A DNA stretch of 18,667 nucleotides from an uncultured Collinsella sp. (GCA_900547345.1 URGG01000030.1:1-18667); one strand, 5' to 3'. Shown: positions 1 to 7,229, counted from the stretch's first letter. Notes: generated by a model from the sequence alone, not told the origin. Translations and numbers: made by a program.

Positions 1-30
1 GCCCGACGGAAAGCCGTCGGGCGCGTTTTT
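1..30 (+). terminator. Intrinsic terminator of an off-window gene
   Basis: A perfect 9-bp stem (GCCCGACGG / CCGTCGGGC, positions 1-9 and 14-22) with an AAAG loop is followed by GCG and TTTTT at 26-30. This is the form of a rho-independent terminator on the + strand, so it probably ends a rightward gene lying left of the window. It also lies just past the 3' end of the leftward ung gene. On the - strand no T-run is visible inside the window. Confidence 0.75.
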
Positions 31-43
31 GATGTATCGATTT

Positions 44-769
44 TTAGCTGAGGCAAGTCCAGTTGACGGGGGTCGAGCCGTGCTGTTCGAGTAGCCGATT
101 GACTGCCGAGAAGGGGCGCGACCCCATAAAAGCGGGGAGTTCTGCCGTGGCACGGTTGGCCGAAAGCGGCGAGGGGTGCGTAGAGGCCAGACAGAACTTG
201 TCGGTTGTCTTGCCCGCACCAGTTGTGACGAGCTTGCCTTCGACCATCTGCTGGGCAAAGCGGCCCCATGCCAAAAAGACTACCGGCTGGGGCAGCTGAC
301 AGCAGCGTTCGATAACGTAGTCAGTGAGCGTGCTCCAGCCCAGCTTGGCGTGCGAGTTCGCGGCATGCTCGCGCACGGTGAGCGTGGTGTTGAGGAGCAG
401 GACGCCCTGTTGTGCCCATGGGGTTAGGTCTCCCGTGGCGGGAATGGGGCAACCCAGATCGGCTTTGAGTTCCTTATAGATGTTGCGCAGACTCGGCGGC
501 AACTTGGTTTGCGTCGTGGGGACCGAGAACGACAGCCCCATGGCCTGGTTGGGCCCGTGATAGGGGTCCTGACCCAAGATGACAACCTTGACCTGGTCGG
601 CCGGCGTGTAGGCGAGGGCATTGAGGATGTCGTCTTGTGCCGGGTAGATAGTCTGCTCGGCACGCAAAAGGGCGATACGCTCGAGCAGCTGGTTCGTAGT
701 GTCACGTACCGGCTGCGGTGCATCGCCCAACCAAGTTGCTATGTTGTGGTCGCGAGTTGCGGTGTCCAT
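44..769 (-). CDS. ung: Uracil-DNA glycosylase, family 1
   Basis: Excises uracil from DNA to start base-excision repair of deaminated cytosine; cytoplasmic. The 241-aa product has the usual family-1 length. It carries the water-activating motif GQDPYHG at residues 66-72 (Asp68 would be the catalytic Asp), the uracil-binding LLLNTTLTV segment near residue 125, and the DNA-intercalation loop HPSPLSA near residue 198. All key motifs are intact. The ATG start is preceded by AAAGGAG with a 4-base spacer, which fixes the start. It lies 88 bases downstream of the EamA transporter on the same strand, but a possible -10 element (TACAAT on the - strand, 805-810) suggests it can be transcribed alone. The identification is firm. 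Confidence 0.97.
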   Translation of the reverse strand: MDTATRDHNIATWLGDAPQPVRDTTNQLLERIALLRAEQTIYPAQDDILNALAYTPADQVKVVILGQDPYHGPNQAMGLSFSVPTTQTKLPPSLRNIYKELKADLGCPIPATGDLTPWAQQGVLLLNTTLTVREHAANSHAKLGWSTLTDYVIERCCQLPQPVVFLAWGRFAQQMVEGKLVTTGAGKTTDKFCLASTHPSPLSANRATAELPAFMGSRPFSAVNRLLEQHGSTPVNWTCLS

Positions 770-785
770 GGGGCTCCTTTATGGC

Positions 786-810
786 AGATGCTCTGTTGGC
801 ATCTATTGTA
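786..810 (-). promoter_or_regulatory. Possible ung promoter -10 and small dyad
   Basis: On the - strand a TACAAT hexamer (805-810) lies about 35 bases before the ung start. Just inside it is a 6-bp inverted repeat, AGATGC / GCATCT (786-791 and 799-804), with a 7-base loop. No good -35 hexamer is visible at 16-18 bases, so the promoter call is weak. The dyad could be an operator or chance. Confidence 0.3.
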
Positions 811-857
811 AAGGCGCACCGGATACCTTTATGCCACGGCTGTATAAGAAGTGGGGC

Positions 858-1760
858 CTACGAGACGTGCTCGGGCGCTCCTGCCATACGGGTGTGTCCA
901 TGTGCGCGAAGGCGCGGAAGCTCGACGGTTGCCACCATGACGCCGGTTAGGATGAGGGCGGCGCCAAAGAAGGCGATGGGGCTCAGAACCTCGCCGACCA
1001 GGAGGAACGAGAAGACGGCAGAGCAGACCGGCTCGAGCGAGAAGGCGAAGCCGGTGGTCTCGGCGGGCACGTGGGGCTGCACGAGTGTTTGGGTGATAAA
1101 GCCATAGGCAGAGCAGATGAGTGCGAGTGCGACGACAACGATGATCTCGCTCGGCGTGCCGGGAAGCGTGAAACCGCCAAAGGTGAATGCGGCGATACCC
1201 GAGAACAAGCCTCCGAAGCCCAACTGCCAAACGCCCAGAGCCAGCGGGTCGACATCTTCGACAAAGCGCTTCGCCACAATGATATGGCCGGCATAGACAA
1301 AAGCGGAGAGCAGCATGATGAGCGCGCCCGGGTTCAGGCTGGTGAAGTCGGCGCCCGAGAGCAGCAACATACCGCAGGTGACGATGGTAGTGCCGACGAG
1401 CACTTTGCGTTCGGGGACGCGGCGCAGCAAGGCGGCGTTGGCAAACGGCACGATCACGACCGTCAGGCTCTGCAAAAAGCCGGCAGTGGAGGCAGAAGTG
1501 AGGCTAGAGCCCAAGCACATGCAGGTGAGCTCGGTTGCCATAATGGCGCCGATGATGGCGGCGCGGACCATAAGGTCGCGGTTGATGCGGAAAGCGCGCT
1601 TGTGGAAGAGCAAAAGGCAGGCCACAAAGGCGATGATGCAGCGCAGCGCAACGATGCTCGTGGCGTTCATACTGTCCATGCCGATCTTCATGAGGGGGTA
1701 CGAAAAGCCCCATGCGACGGGAACGGAAAATGAGAGCGCGATTGCTTTTTTGCGATCCAT
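858..1760 (-). CDS. EamA/DMT-family transporter
   Basis: Integral membrane protein of the drug/metabolite transporter superfamily. Members export small molecules such as amino acids, metabolites or drugs; the substrate here cannot be read from the sequence. The 300-aa length and about ten hydrophobic segments in two repeated halves fit the two-EamA-domain architecture. The N-terminus shows the family-typical 'PVAWGFSYPLMKIGMDSM' stretch, and the second half begins near the 'LLSAFVYAGHIIVAKRFVEDVDPLALGVWQ' region. The ATG has AAAGGAG upstream with a 4-base spacer. It is divergent from the LysR regulator across a 158-bp gap with two candidate dyads, the usual layout for a LysR-controlled exporter. 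That regulatory link is inference. Confidence 0.9.
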   Translation of the reverse strand: MDRKKAIALSFSVPVAWGFSYPLMKIGMDSMNATSIVALRCIIAFVACLLLFHKRAFRINRDLMVRAAIIGAIMATELTCMCLGSSLTSASTAGFLQSLTVVIVPFANAALLRRVPERKVLVGTTIVTCGMLLLSGADFTSLNPGALIMLLSAFVYAGHIIVAKRFVEDVDPLALGVWQLGFGGLFSGIAAFTFGGFTLPGTPSEIIVVVALALICSAYGFITQTLVQPHVPAETTGFAFSLEPVCSAVFSFLLVGEVLSPIAFFGAALILTGVMVATVELPRLRAHGHTRMAGAPEHVS

Positions 1761-1773
1761 GGGACTCCTTTTG

Positions 1774-1792
1774 TTACAGAACGGTTTCGTAA
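1774..1792. promoter_or_regulatory. Imperfect dyad in the lysR-eamA divergent region
   Basis: TTAC and GTAA flank an 11-base interior that itself contains AAC-N-GTT, giving a 19-base imperfect palindrome. It sits directly upstream of the EamA transporter ribosome binding site, so it would lie in its leader or overlap its promoter. Size and symmetry resemble a LysR-type binding site, but this is only pattern evidence. Confidence 0.35.
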
Positions 1793-1840
1793 AAAGGATT
1801 CTGCTCCCAGATGTGGATGTAGTAAAGCGAATGTATCTTC

Positions 1841-1859
1841 AGTATGATTAAGAAATACT
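1841..1859. promoter_or_regulatory. AGTAT-N9-ATACT dyad upstream of lysR
   Basis: A perfect 5-bp inverted repeat with a 9-base spacer lies in the AT-rich part of the divergent intergenic region, about 60 bases before the lysR start. LysR-family proteins bind interrupted dyads of about this size near their own promoters. It is a candidate autoregulatory or activation site, with no independent proof. Confidence 0.35.
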
Positions 1860-1918
1860 AATGTTGGCAGAAAAAGCCCTGGCAAAACGTTTTACAGCTA
1901 CATCGATGTGGAGGCACG

Positions 1919-2785
1919 ATGGCATCGCGGTATCAGATTGTTTGTATGGTGGTCGATTGCGGCAGCCTGAAACGTGCGGCGGACGAGCTGGGCTATACGC
2001 AAAGTGCGGTGAGCCAGGCCGTCAAGGCGCTCGAGCGCGAGCTGGGCACCACGATTATCGAGCGCGGCAAGCAGGGTGTGTCGCTTACGCGCGACGGCAA
2101 GCAGTACCTGCCGTATTTGCGCCAAATCGTAACTGCCGAGGCCGAGCTCGAGGGCAAGCGCCAGGAGCTGCTGGGGCTCTCTTCGACTGATATTCGTATC
2201 GCTACGTTTACCAACGTGAGTCGTACCGTGCTGCCGCGTGTGATCCGCGACTTTGGGGCCCTGCATCCGGGCGTGCACTTTACCCTCAAGCAGGGCGATT
2301 ACACGCGCAACGCTCAATGGGTGCACGATGGCGTGGTTGATTTTTGTTTTACGGCACGCGGATTTACCGCTGGGCTCGAGAAGCGCGTCGTCTATCACGA
2401 CGAGTTGGTGGCATTGTTGCCGGCCGCGCATCCGCTGACGGCAAAGGAAAAGGTGACACTCGCCGACCTGGCGTCCGAGCCGTTTGTGCTGCTGGATGAG
2501 GGCGAACAGAGCCTGGTGCTCGATGCATTCGCAGCGCATGGGCTGTCGCCGCACGTGACGAGTGAGGTGACCGACGACTACACCATCATGGCGATGGTGG
2601 AGGAGGGCCTAGGCGTGAGCATGCTCTACCGTCGTACTGTGGAGGGCATGCGAGCCGATATTCGTGTGCGGCCCATCGTGCATGCCCCCTCGCGCGACGT
2701 GGTGGCCGCCTGGCGCAGCTGGGACACCATGCCCATCGCCACGAGGCACTTTATCGACTATATGAGCTCGCATATTGTCAATTAA
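1919..2785 (+). CDS. LysR-family transcriptional regulator
   Basis: DNA-binding regulator with an inducer-binding domain, cytoplasmic. The 288-aa product begins with a winged helix-turn-helix. The recognition region GSLKRAADELGYTQSAVSQA (residues 15-34) followed by VKALERELG is characteristic of LysR proteins. Residues from about 88 onward form the periplasmic-binding-protein-like effector domain, with the recognisable 'VDFCFTARG' and 'EGLGVSMLYR' segments. The ATG at 1919 is set by GGAGG four bases upstream. It is divergent from the EamA transporter (start 1760) and convergent with the MATE gene, whose stop lies 27 bases beyond. Divergence suggests it controls the transporter and itself in response to an unknown ligand. 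Family assignment is secure; target and ligand are inference. Confidence 0.93.
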   Translation: MASRYQIVCMVVDCGSLKRAADELGYTQSAVSQAVKALERELGTTIIERGKQGVSLTRDGKQYLPYLRQIVTAEAELEGKRQELLGLSSTDIRIATFTNVSRTVLPRVIRDFGALHPGVHFTLKQGDYTRNAQWVHDGVVDFCFTARGFTAGLEKRVVYHDELVALLPAAHPLTAKEKVTLADLASEPFVLLDEGEQSLVLDAFAAHGLSPHVTSEVTDDYTIMAMVEEGLGVSMLYRRTVEGMRADIRVRPIVHAPSRDVVAAWRSWDTMPIATRHFIDYMSSHIVN

Positions 2786-2812
2786 TGACTGGCGTGGCGT
2801 TGAGTGCGGTGT

Positions 2813-4195
2813 TTAGCGGGTTGTCGCTTTGGCTTGGGTGGCGCGATAGGTGCGTGCCGGGTGGCAGAGTAGTACCGCCACGACCATAAAGAATGCCGTG
2901 GTGCCCAGGCTGATGGGGTAGACCATCATGATGTTCGCAAAGGTGCGGAAGTGCGGGAACACGCAGAACACCCAATAGAAGCGGATGCCGCAGACGCAGA
3001 TCATGGTGATGAGGGCGGGCGTGAGCGAGATACCAAAGCCGCGCAGGTAGCCTGACATGTTTTCGTAGAACATGCTAAAGGCGTACGCCGGGAAGATCGA
3101 ACATACGCGGATATAGCCGATTGAGACGATGTTGGGATCGCTGTTGAACAGCGACAAGATCTCGCGCCCCAGGCCGACAATGACGACAATCGTGGTGAGC
3201 GCGACGATACCGCCTTCGACCAGGCAGACTTTGAGCGTTTTGGTGCAGCGGTCGATCTGGCGGGCACCGTGGTTTTGTCCCACAAAGGTGGTGCAAGCCT
3301 GGCTAAAGCTGTTGAGCAGGTTGTAGCACACGTACTCCAGGCTCATGGCGGCGCTCGATGCCGCCATGACCTCGGTGCCCAAGCTGTTGATGGCGGATTG
3401 GATGATGATGTTGGCGACGGCAAAGACAGCGCTTTGGATGCCGGCGGGCAGGCCGATCTTGACGATGCGCTTGAGGGCGATGGGGTCGATAGCCAGGTCG
3501 CGCGGGGTGACGCGGACGACGGAATCGGTCTTGAGCAGGCGGATAAAGAGCGTAGCGGCGCTGACGGTGTAGGCAATGGCGGTGGCGATGGCGACGCCCG
3601 CGACGCCCCAGTGGAGTATGGGGACAAAGATGAGGTCCAGGCCAATGTTGAGGACGGTGGACACGGCAAGCGCCTGCAGCGGCATGCGGGTGATGCCGAC
3701 GGAGCGGAAGATCGCGGCCTCAAAGTTGTAGAGCAAGATCGAGGGCATGCTCAGCAAAAAGACGCGCAGGTAGAGCGAAGCGAGCGGCATGGTCTCGGCG
3801 GGAACGTTGAGCGCGGCGAGCATGGGCTCGGCAAAGATCTCGCCCAGAGCGATGACGACAAAGCCCACGAGTGCCATTAAAATCGAGGTATGGACGGCGC
3901 GTTTGACCATGTTCTGATCGTTGCGGCCGATAGCGTTGGCGATGACCACGTTGGAGCCAAGCGACATGCCAATAAACAGGTTGAGCATAAGACTGGTAAG
4001 CGGAACATTGGAGCCAACTGCCGCCATGGCGAGGGTTCCCTGGTCGCCCGAGAAGTTACCGATGATGACCGTGGCAATAAGGTTCGACAGCTGCTCCAGG
4101 ATGCTCGTGGCGGCCACGGGGAAGGCGAACAAAGGAATATTGCGCCACAGCGAGCCGGTGGTCATGTCAATGTGCTTAGATACGGTGTCAGCCAT
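2813..4195 (-). CDS. MATE-family multidrug efflux transporter
   Basis: Integral membrane antiporter that expels cationic compounds using a Na+ or H+ gradient. The 460-aa length and about twelve hydrophobic segments match the MATE family. The N-terminal half holds 'TTGSLWRNIPLFAFPVAATSILEQL' and the 'GNFSGDQGTLAMAAVGSNVPL' segment; a second repeat starts near 'RIVKIGLPAGIQSAVFAVAN'. Substrate cannot be read from the sequence, and housekeeping export is as likely as drug resistance. The start is ATG at 4195; the upstream match to the ribosome binding site is weak (GAGAG three bases before), so initiation may be modest. It is convergent with lysR and divergent from the rlmA-type gene, separated from the latter by a large inverted repeat. 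Confidence 0.93.
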   Translation of the reverse strand: MADTVSKHIDMTTGSLWRNIPLFAFPVAATSILEQLSNLIATVIIGNFSGDQGTLAMAAVGSNVPLTSLMLNLFIGMSLGSNVVIANAIGRNDQNMVKRAVHTSILMALVGFVVIALGEIFAEPMLAALNVPAETMPLASLYLRVFLLSMPSILLYNFEAAIFRSVGITRMPLQALAVSTVLNIGLDLIFVPILHWGVAGVAIATAIAYTVSAATLFIRLLKTDSVVRVTPRDLAIDPIALKRIVKIGLPAGIQSAVFAVANIIIQSAINSLGTEVMAASSAAMSLEYVCYNLLNSFSQACTTFVGQNHGARQIDRCTKTLKVCLVEGGIVALTTIVVIVGLGREILSLFNSDPNIVSIGYIRVCSIFPAYAFSMFYENMSGYLRGFGISLTPALITMICVCGIRFYWVFCVFPHFRTFANIMMVYPISLGTTAFFMVVAVLLCHPARTYRATQAKATTR

Positions 4196-4259
4196 GCGCT
4201 CTCAATCTCTAACATGCTATTTTGCGCCTATTTGCGCAGACGATGATACTCCTAATCGA

Positions 4260-4317
4260 CTAGTCATTGGGGACGTTCTAAAACGATTAGTCATTCAAGA
4301 ACGTCTCCAATGACTAG
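4260..4317. repeat. 20-bp inverted repeat with a third half-site in the loop
   Basis: Arms at 4260-4279 and 4298-4317 match at 19 of 20 positions as inverted repeats (left arm starts CTAGTCATTGG, right arm ends CCAATGACTAG). The 18-base loop contains a further ATTAGTCATT, so the block TAGTCATT occurs three times, twice direct and once inverted. It lies between the MATE promoter region and the start of the rlmA-type gene, about 55 bases before that start. There is no T-run after it, so it is not a standard terminator. It may be an operator, a structured leader or a dispersed repeat. Confidence 0.75.
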
Positions 4318-4373
4318 GTGGGGAAGGCGTGCGACAATGGTGGGCGTTGTGTAGTCCGCGCTAAGGAGTTGCC

Positions 4374-5189
4374 ATGTTGTTGTGTCCCGTTTGCCATGAG
4401 CCGTTGGTGGATGACGAACGCGGTGCTGTGTGCGCGGGCGGACACCGGTTTGACCGTGCGCGCGAGGGCTATCTATATCTGCTGCGCTCGTCCAAGAGCG
4501 GCGACTCCATGGGCGATCCCAAGTCGCAGGCACGCAGCCGTCGCGACTTTCTGAATCGCGGTTACTATGCGCCGTTGCGCGATGCGATGGTCGAGCTGGT
4601 GCGCAAGCAGGCGTCTGGGCGCGCCGCGTCTACGAATGGCCCCATGACGCTGCTCGATATTTGCTGTGGCGAGGGCTACTACACCAGCGCCATGGGCGCG
4701 GTGCCGGGCGTGGACGCTTACGGGTTCGATTTGGGCAAAGAAATGGTGCGCCTGGCCGCCAAGCGCAGCGATGCGACCTATTTTGTGGCCAACATGAAGG
4801 ATATCCCCGTGGCCGATGGCGCCTTCGATATGGTGACCGAACTCTTTGCTCCCTTTAACGAGCGCGAGTTTGCCCGCGTGCTGGCGCCCGAGGGCTCGCT
4901 CTACACCGTGGTGCCGGGCGCCCGTCATCTCTTTGGGCTTAAGGAGGTGCTCTACGACACGCCGTACCTTAACGATGAGAAGCTGCCGAAGACCACCGAG
5001 CTCGAGTTGGTCGGAACGCAGCGGGTGTCTGCGAATATTACGCTTCAGACCCAGGCCGACATCGAGGCAGTGTTCCAGATGACGCCGTACTACTACCGCA
5101 CACGCCCCGCCGACAAAGAGCGCCTGGCAAATCTGGACACCCTTCAAACCGACATCGACTTCATCATCGCCGAGTACCGCCACAGCTAA
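4374..5189 (+). CDS. rlmA: 23S rRNA (guanine-N1)-methyltransferase, RlmA family
   Basis: SAM-dependent methylation of a guanine in 23S rRNA helix 35, at the peptide exit tunnel. The 271-aa product has an N-terminal zinc site with Cys4, Cys7, Cys20 and His24, the arrangement seen in E. coli RlmA. The SAM-binding motif LDICCGEGYYT lies near residue 94. Gram-positive members usually modify G748 (RlmA(II), TlrB-like), Gram-negative ones G745; the sequence alone does not settle which. The ATG at 4374 follows AAGGAG with a 5-base spacer. The stop at 5187-5189 is followed after one base by a GGGACAG palindrome and then by an intrinsic terminator. It is divergent from the MATE gene. Some G748 methyltransferases confer tylosin resistance together with a partner enzyme, but a housekeeping role is equally possible. 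Confidence 0.88.
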   Translation: MLLCPVCHEPLVDDERGAVCAGGHRFDRAREGYLYLLRSSKSGDSMGDPKSQARSRRDFLNRGYYAPLRDAMVELVRKQASGRAASTNGPMTLLDICCGEGYYTSAMGAVPGVDAYGFDLGKEMVRLAAKRSDATYFVANMKDIPVADGAFDMVTELFAPFNEREFARVLAPEGSLYTVVPGARHLFGLKEVLYDTPYLNDEKLPKTTELELVGTQRVSANITLQTQADIEAVFQMTPYYYRTRPADKERLANLDTLQTDIDFIIAEYRHS

Positions 5190-5190
5190 C

Positions 5191-5227
5191 AACCTGCCAA
5201 AAAGGGACAGGTTTATTTTGGCAGGTT
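5191..5227 (+). repeat. GGGACAG palindrome, diverged copy, abutting the rlmA stop
   Basis: Perfect 12-bp arms (AACCTGCCAAAA at 5191-5202, TTTTGGCAGGTT at 5216-5227) enclose a 13-base loop holding AGGGACAG. The outer arms differ from the copies at 10021-15680, but the AAAGGGACAG core is the same and on the same strand. It begins one base after the rlmA stop codon. The right arm ends in GGTTTTATC, so it could weakly assist termination. Confidence 0.75.
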
Positions 5228-5243
5228 TTATCTGGGCAAACGT

Positions 5244-5281
5244 AAAGGGCCGACCGCGGAGATGCGCGATCGGCCCTTTTT
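5244..5281 (+). terminator. Intrinsic terminator between convergent genes
   Basis: A stem GGGCCGA / TCGGCCC (5247-5253 and 5270-5276), extended inward by CGCG / CGCG after one mismatch, is followed by TTTTT and preceded by AAA. It terminates the rightward rlmA gene. On the - strand only a short T-run follows, so it may weakly serve the leftward gene ending at 5318 too. Confidence 0.85.
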
Positions 5282-5317
5282 AGTTGCTTGGCTGCAGAGG
5301 TTATGAGAAGCGAGCGC

Positions 5318-5719
5318 TTACAGGCGGTCCTTGTTCTCGGCCTTAACGGCGTGTGCCTGCTGAACAAAGAACAGGTCGTAGACCACGATGACAAAGGCGC
5401 CATAGTTGATGGCGTCACCGCCAAACGCGGGAAGCGTGAGAACCGCCTTGGCAAGCGTGGCGACCGCGGCAACAATACCGAGCTTAAACGCACCGTCTAC
5501 CTGCGAAGGCTTGTTGGCACCCTTGATGCCCGCAACGCCCGCGGCGAGATCGACGAGGCCCTTGGCAATAATCACGACCGCGGCGAGCATGGCGTTCGAC
5601 CCGTACGTGGAATCGAGGCCGCCGGTCGCGACGCCGGCGATTCCAGTGACGAGGTTGGCGATGCCCAAAACAAAATAGATGAGGGCAAGGATTTTGAGTG
5701 TCTTGCGCGCGGCGCTCAT
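5318..5719 (-). CDS. Small four-helix membrane protein, unknown function
   Basis: Not recognised as a named family. The 133-aa product is strongly hydrophobic, with about four membrane segments at roughly residues 7-29, 41-66, 76-96 and 104-122. The N-terminus is basic (SAARKTLK) and the C-terminus charged (KAENKDRL). Gly/Ala-rich helices such as GIANLVTGIAGVATGG suggest tight helix packing. The frame is open further upstream, but the ATG at 5719 has AAAGGA six bases before it and begins a plausible membrane N-terminus, so it is preferred. It is convergent with rlmA and divergent from the 46-aa membrane protein. It appears to be a single-gene transcript. No catalytic motif is visible, and function is unknown. 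Confidence 0.75.
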   Translation of the reverse strand: MSAARKTLKILALIYFVLGIANLVTGIAGVATGGLDSTYGSNAMLAAVVIIAKGLVDLAAGVAGIKGANKPSQVDGAFKLGIVAAVATLAKAVLTLPAFGGDAINYGAFVIVVYDLFFVQQAHAVKAENKDRL

Positions 5720-5847
5720 AGGTAGTCCTTTCAATGCGGGCGCTGCCAGTCTGGCGCGTCCCATATGCTGCACATATCGTGAAGCACATTGTAGTTCAAC
5801 GTGACGGCGTGTGTGTCAGAAAGCGCTTCTCGTCTGCACGGTCCAAC

Positions 5848-5934
5848 CTTTCAAAAAGGAAAGCCAGCTGTAAGCCAAATCGATGGCAGCTCATGTGCAG
5901 CGCTGCGATGATGAGGCCGTAACAAGGAGCTGGT
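5848..5934 (+). ncRNA. Possible structured 5' leader of the small membrane protein
   Basis: Ahead of the 46-aa gene there is a hairpin (CTTTC / GAAAG, 5848-5852 and 5859-5863). Next comes a closing stem CCAGCT / AGCTGG (5864-5869 and 5928-5933) around two inner pairings: GCC / GGC, and CTCAT / ATGAG flanking a GCAGCGCTGC palindrome. It ends five bases before the ribosome binding site. I recognise no known riboswitch consensus. A multi-branched leader is possible, but such pairings also arise by chance in GC-rich DNA. Confidence 0.3.
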
Positions 5935-5951
5935 CTCAAGGAGGAGTCATG

Positions 5952-6092
5952 ATGTACGGAGCAGAGCAAGTACGAGAGCCGCGGTCGCTGGGAAGGCGCA
6001 TGAGCGATTCTGTGATCGCTGCCGTGTGCACGGGGTTGATGGCGGTGCTTTGCATTGGGATGCTGTGGGCCATGTCGCATGTGGGACAATAG
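5952..6092 (+). CDS. 46-aa single-helix membrane protein, unknown
   Basis: A short gene with a very strong ribosome binding site (AAGGAGG at 5938-5944) before two adjacent in-frame ATGs at 5949 and 5952. The second has the better 7-base spacing and is chosen. The product has a charged N-terminal third (EQVREPRSLGRR) followed by one hydrophobic segment at about residues 20-41 (VIAAVCTGLMAVLCIGMLWAM) and a short tail. It would sit in the membrane with its basic end probably inside. It lies 63 bases before rsmJ on the same strand, so the two may be cotranscribed. No family was recognised. The frame is open back to 5883, but no ribosome binding site supports a longer form. Confidence 0.65.
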   Translation: MYGAEQVREPRSLGRRMSDSVIAAVCTGLMAVLCIGMLWAMSHVGQ

Positions 6093-6155
6093 CGGACGGT
6101 TGGGTGCTGGCATAAACGGCGCCCCGCGTATTCGTTTGTTTATTAAGGAGTGTCC

Positions 6156-6860
6156 ATGGGCGTCGTCGATCCCTTTTCTGTTGCTCGGGCCGCGGGGCTT
6201 GAGCTGACCGGGAAGCCCGAGGGCCTCACGCTCACCGACGGCTCGATGGAGCTGCGAGCCGATTTTGCCCGCATGCTGCCACGACTCAAGCAAGGCCGTC
6301 TGCAGCAAGAGTTGTTGGTAAAGGCTGCGCGCGCAAAAGGCATCGAGAGCCCATGGGCGATTGACGCCACGGCAGGCTTTGGCGAGGATTCGCTGCTGCT
6401 GGCGGCCGCGGGCTTTGCCGTCGATCTGTATGAGCAGGATTGCGTGATCGCGGCGCTCCTCAAGGATGCCCTGGATCGCGCGGCAGATGATCCGGCGCTT
6501 GCGGCTGCCGTGTTACGCATGCGCTTACATGCGGGCGAGGACAGCATTGCCGGCCTTCGCCATGTAGCTGAGCTGATCGGTCAGGGCGAGCTTGCCGCTC
6601 CCGACGTGGTGTATCTGGACCCCATGTTTCCCGGGCGCACCAAGAGCGCGGCGGTCAAAAAGAAGTTCCAACTCTTGCACCATCTGGAACAGCCGTGCGC
6701 CGATGAGGAGTCGCTGGTCGAAGCTGCGCTTGCGGTGCACCCGCGCAAGGTGGTTATCAAGCGGCCGGTGAAGGGGCCACTGCTTGCCGGCGTTAAGCCG
6801 AGCTATCAACTTGCGGGCAAGGCCGTTCGTTACGATGTGTTGGTGCCGCCGCGCCCGTAG
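6156..6860 (+). CDS. rsmJ: 16S rRNA m2G1516 methyltransferase, RsmJ-like
   Basis: SAM-dependent methyltransferase that in E. coli modifies G1516 of 16S rRNA. The 234-aa product carries the SAM-binding motif DATAGFGEDSLLLAAAG and the family-specific block YLDPMFPGRTKSAAVKKKF, close to the E. coli YhiQ/RsmJ signature (DPMFP followed by K-S-A-x-V-K-K). The C-terminal 'KVVIKRPVKGP' segment also fits. An upstream GTG at 6150 overlaps the ribosome binding site AAGGAG (6145-6150), so the ATG at 6156 with a 5-base spacer is the true start. It follows the small membrane protein on the same strand. No terminator is evident in the 48 bases between its stop and the convergent small gene at 6909. Confidence 0.9.
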   Translation: MGVVDPFSVARAAGLELTGKPEGLTLTDGSMELRADFARMLPRLKQGRLQQELLVKAARAKGIESPWAIDATAGFGEDSLLLAAAGFAVDLYEQDCVIAALLKDALDRAADDPALAAAVLRMRLHAGEDSIAGLRHVAELIGQGELAAPDVVYLDPMFPGRTKSAAVKKKFQLLHHLEQPCADEESLVEAALAVHPRKVVIKRPVKGPLLAGVKPSYQLAGKAVRYDVLVPPRP

Positions 6861-6908
6861 CTTGCGTGCGATGGTTGGCGCTCCGTCAGTGCCGTGCCGA
6901 TGCGGGGT

Positions 6909-7205
6909 CTATTTCCAAGGGTGCGACGTCAGGTGCCAGCCGCCGCAGTATTCGCATTTGTAGCAGGCCAAACCGCGCCGCCCGCGGTTTTCGCAGTCGG
7001 CCATAACGGCCTCGGCCTCGGCGCGCGTGTCGTAACGGTTTTTGCGCTCGCACGACTTGTAGCGCCAGGCTTCATCGCGCTCGGCATCCAGGGCGTCGCG
7101 GCGCTCATCCTCGCGCGCAAACAGGTCGCTCATATCGCCGCCGGTGGCAGCGCCCAAAAACTCGCTTTTGGCCTTTGACCAGGCGGCTCGCTTTTTGCTC
7201 CCCAT
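6909..7205 (-). CDS. Small Cys-rich, zinc-ribbon-like protein
   Basis: 98-aa soluble protein without a named function. The N-terminal half is highly charged (REDERRDALDAERDEAWRYK). The C-terminal half contains Cys52, Cys71, Cys81, Cys84, Cys87, His91 and His95, ending in CYKCEYCGGWHLTSHPWK. The CxxC followed by GGWHLT resembles a compact zinc ribbon seen in small actinobacterial and phage proteins; that resemblance is from memory. A TTG at 7226 would add seven residues, but the ATG at 7205 follows GGAGAGAGG with about 10 bases spacing and is preferred. Its promoter region holds a 9-bp inverted repeat shared with the divergent GNAT gene, so the two could be coregulated. A nucleic-acid-binding role is possible but unproven. 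Confidence 0.7.
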   Translation of the reverse strand: MGSKKRAAWSKAKSEFLGAATGGDMSDLFAREDERRDALDAERDEAWRYKSCERKNRYDTRAEAEAVMADCENRGRRGLACYKCEYCGGWHLTSHPWK

Positions 7206-7229
7206 CTGCTTCGCGCCTCTCTCCAAACG

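Noticed and set aside
5916..5927. CGTAACAAGG match to the conserved 3' region of 16S rRNA
   Set aside because: Only ten bases match and there is no surrounding rRNA sequence; it is a chance match in a leader region.
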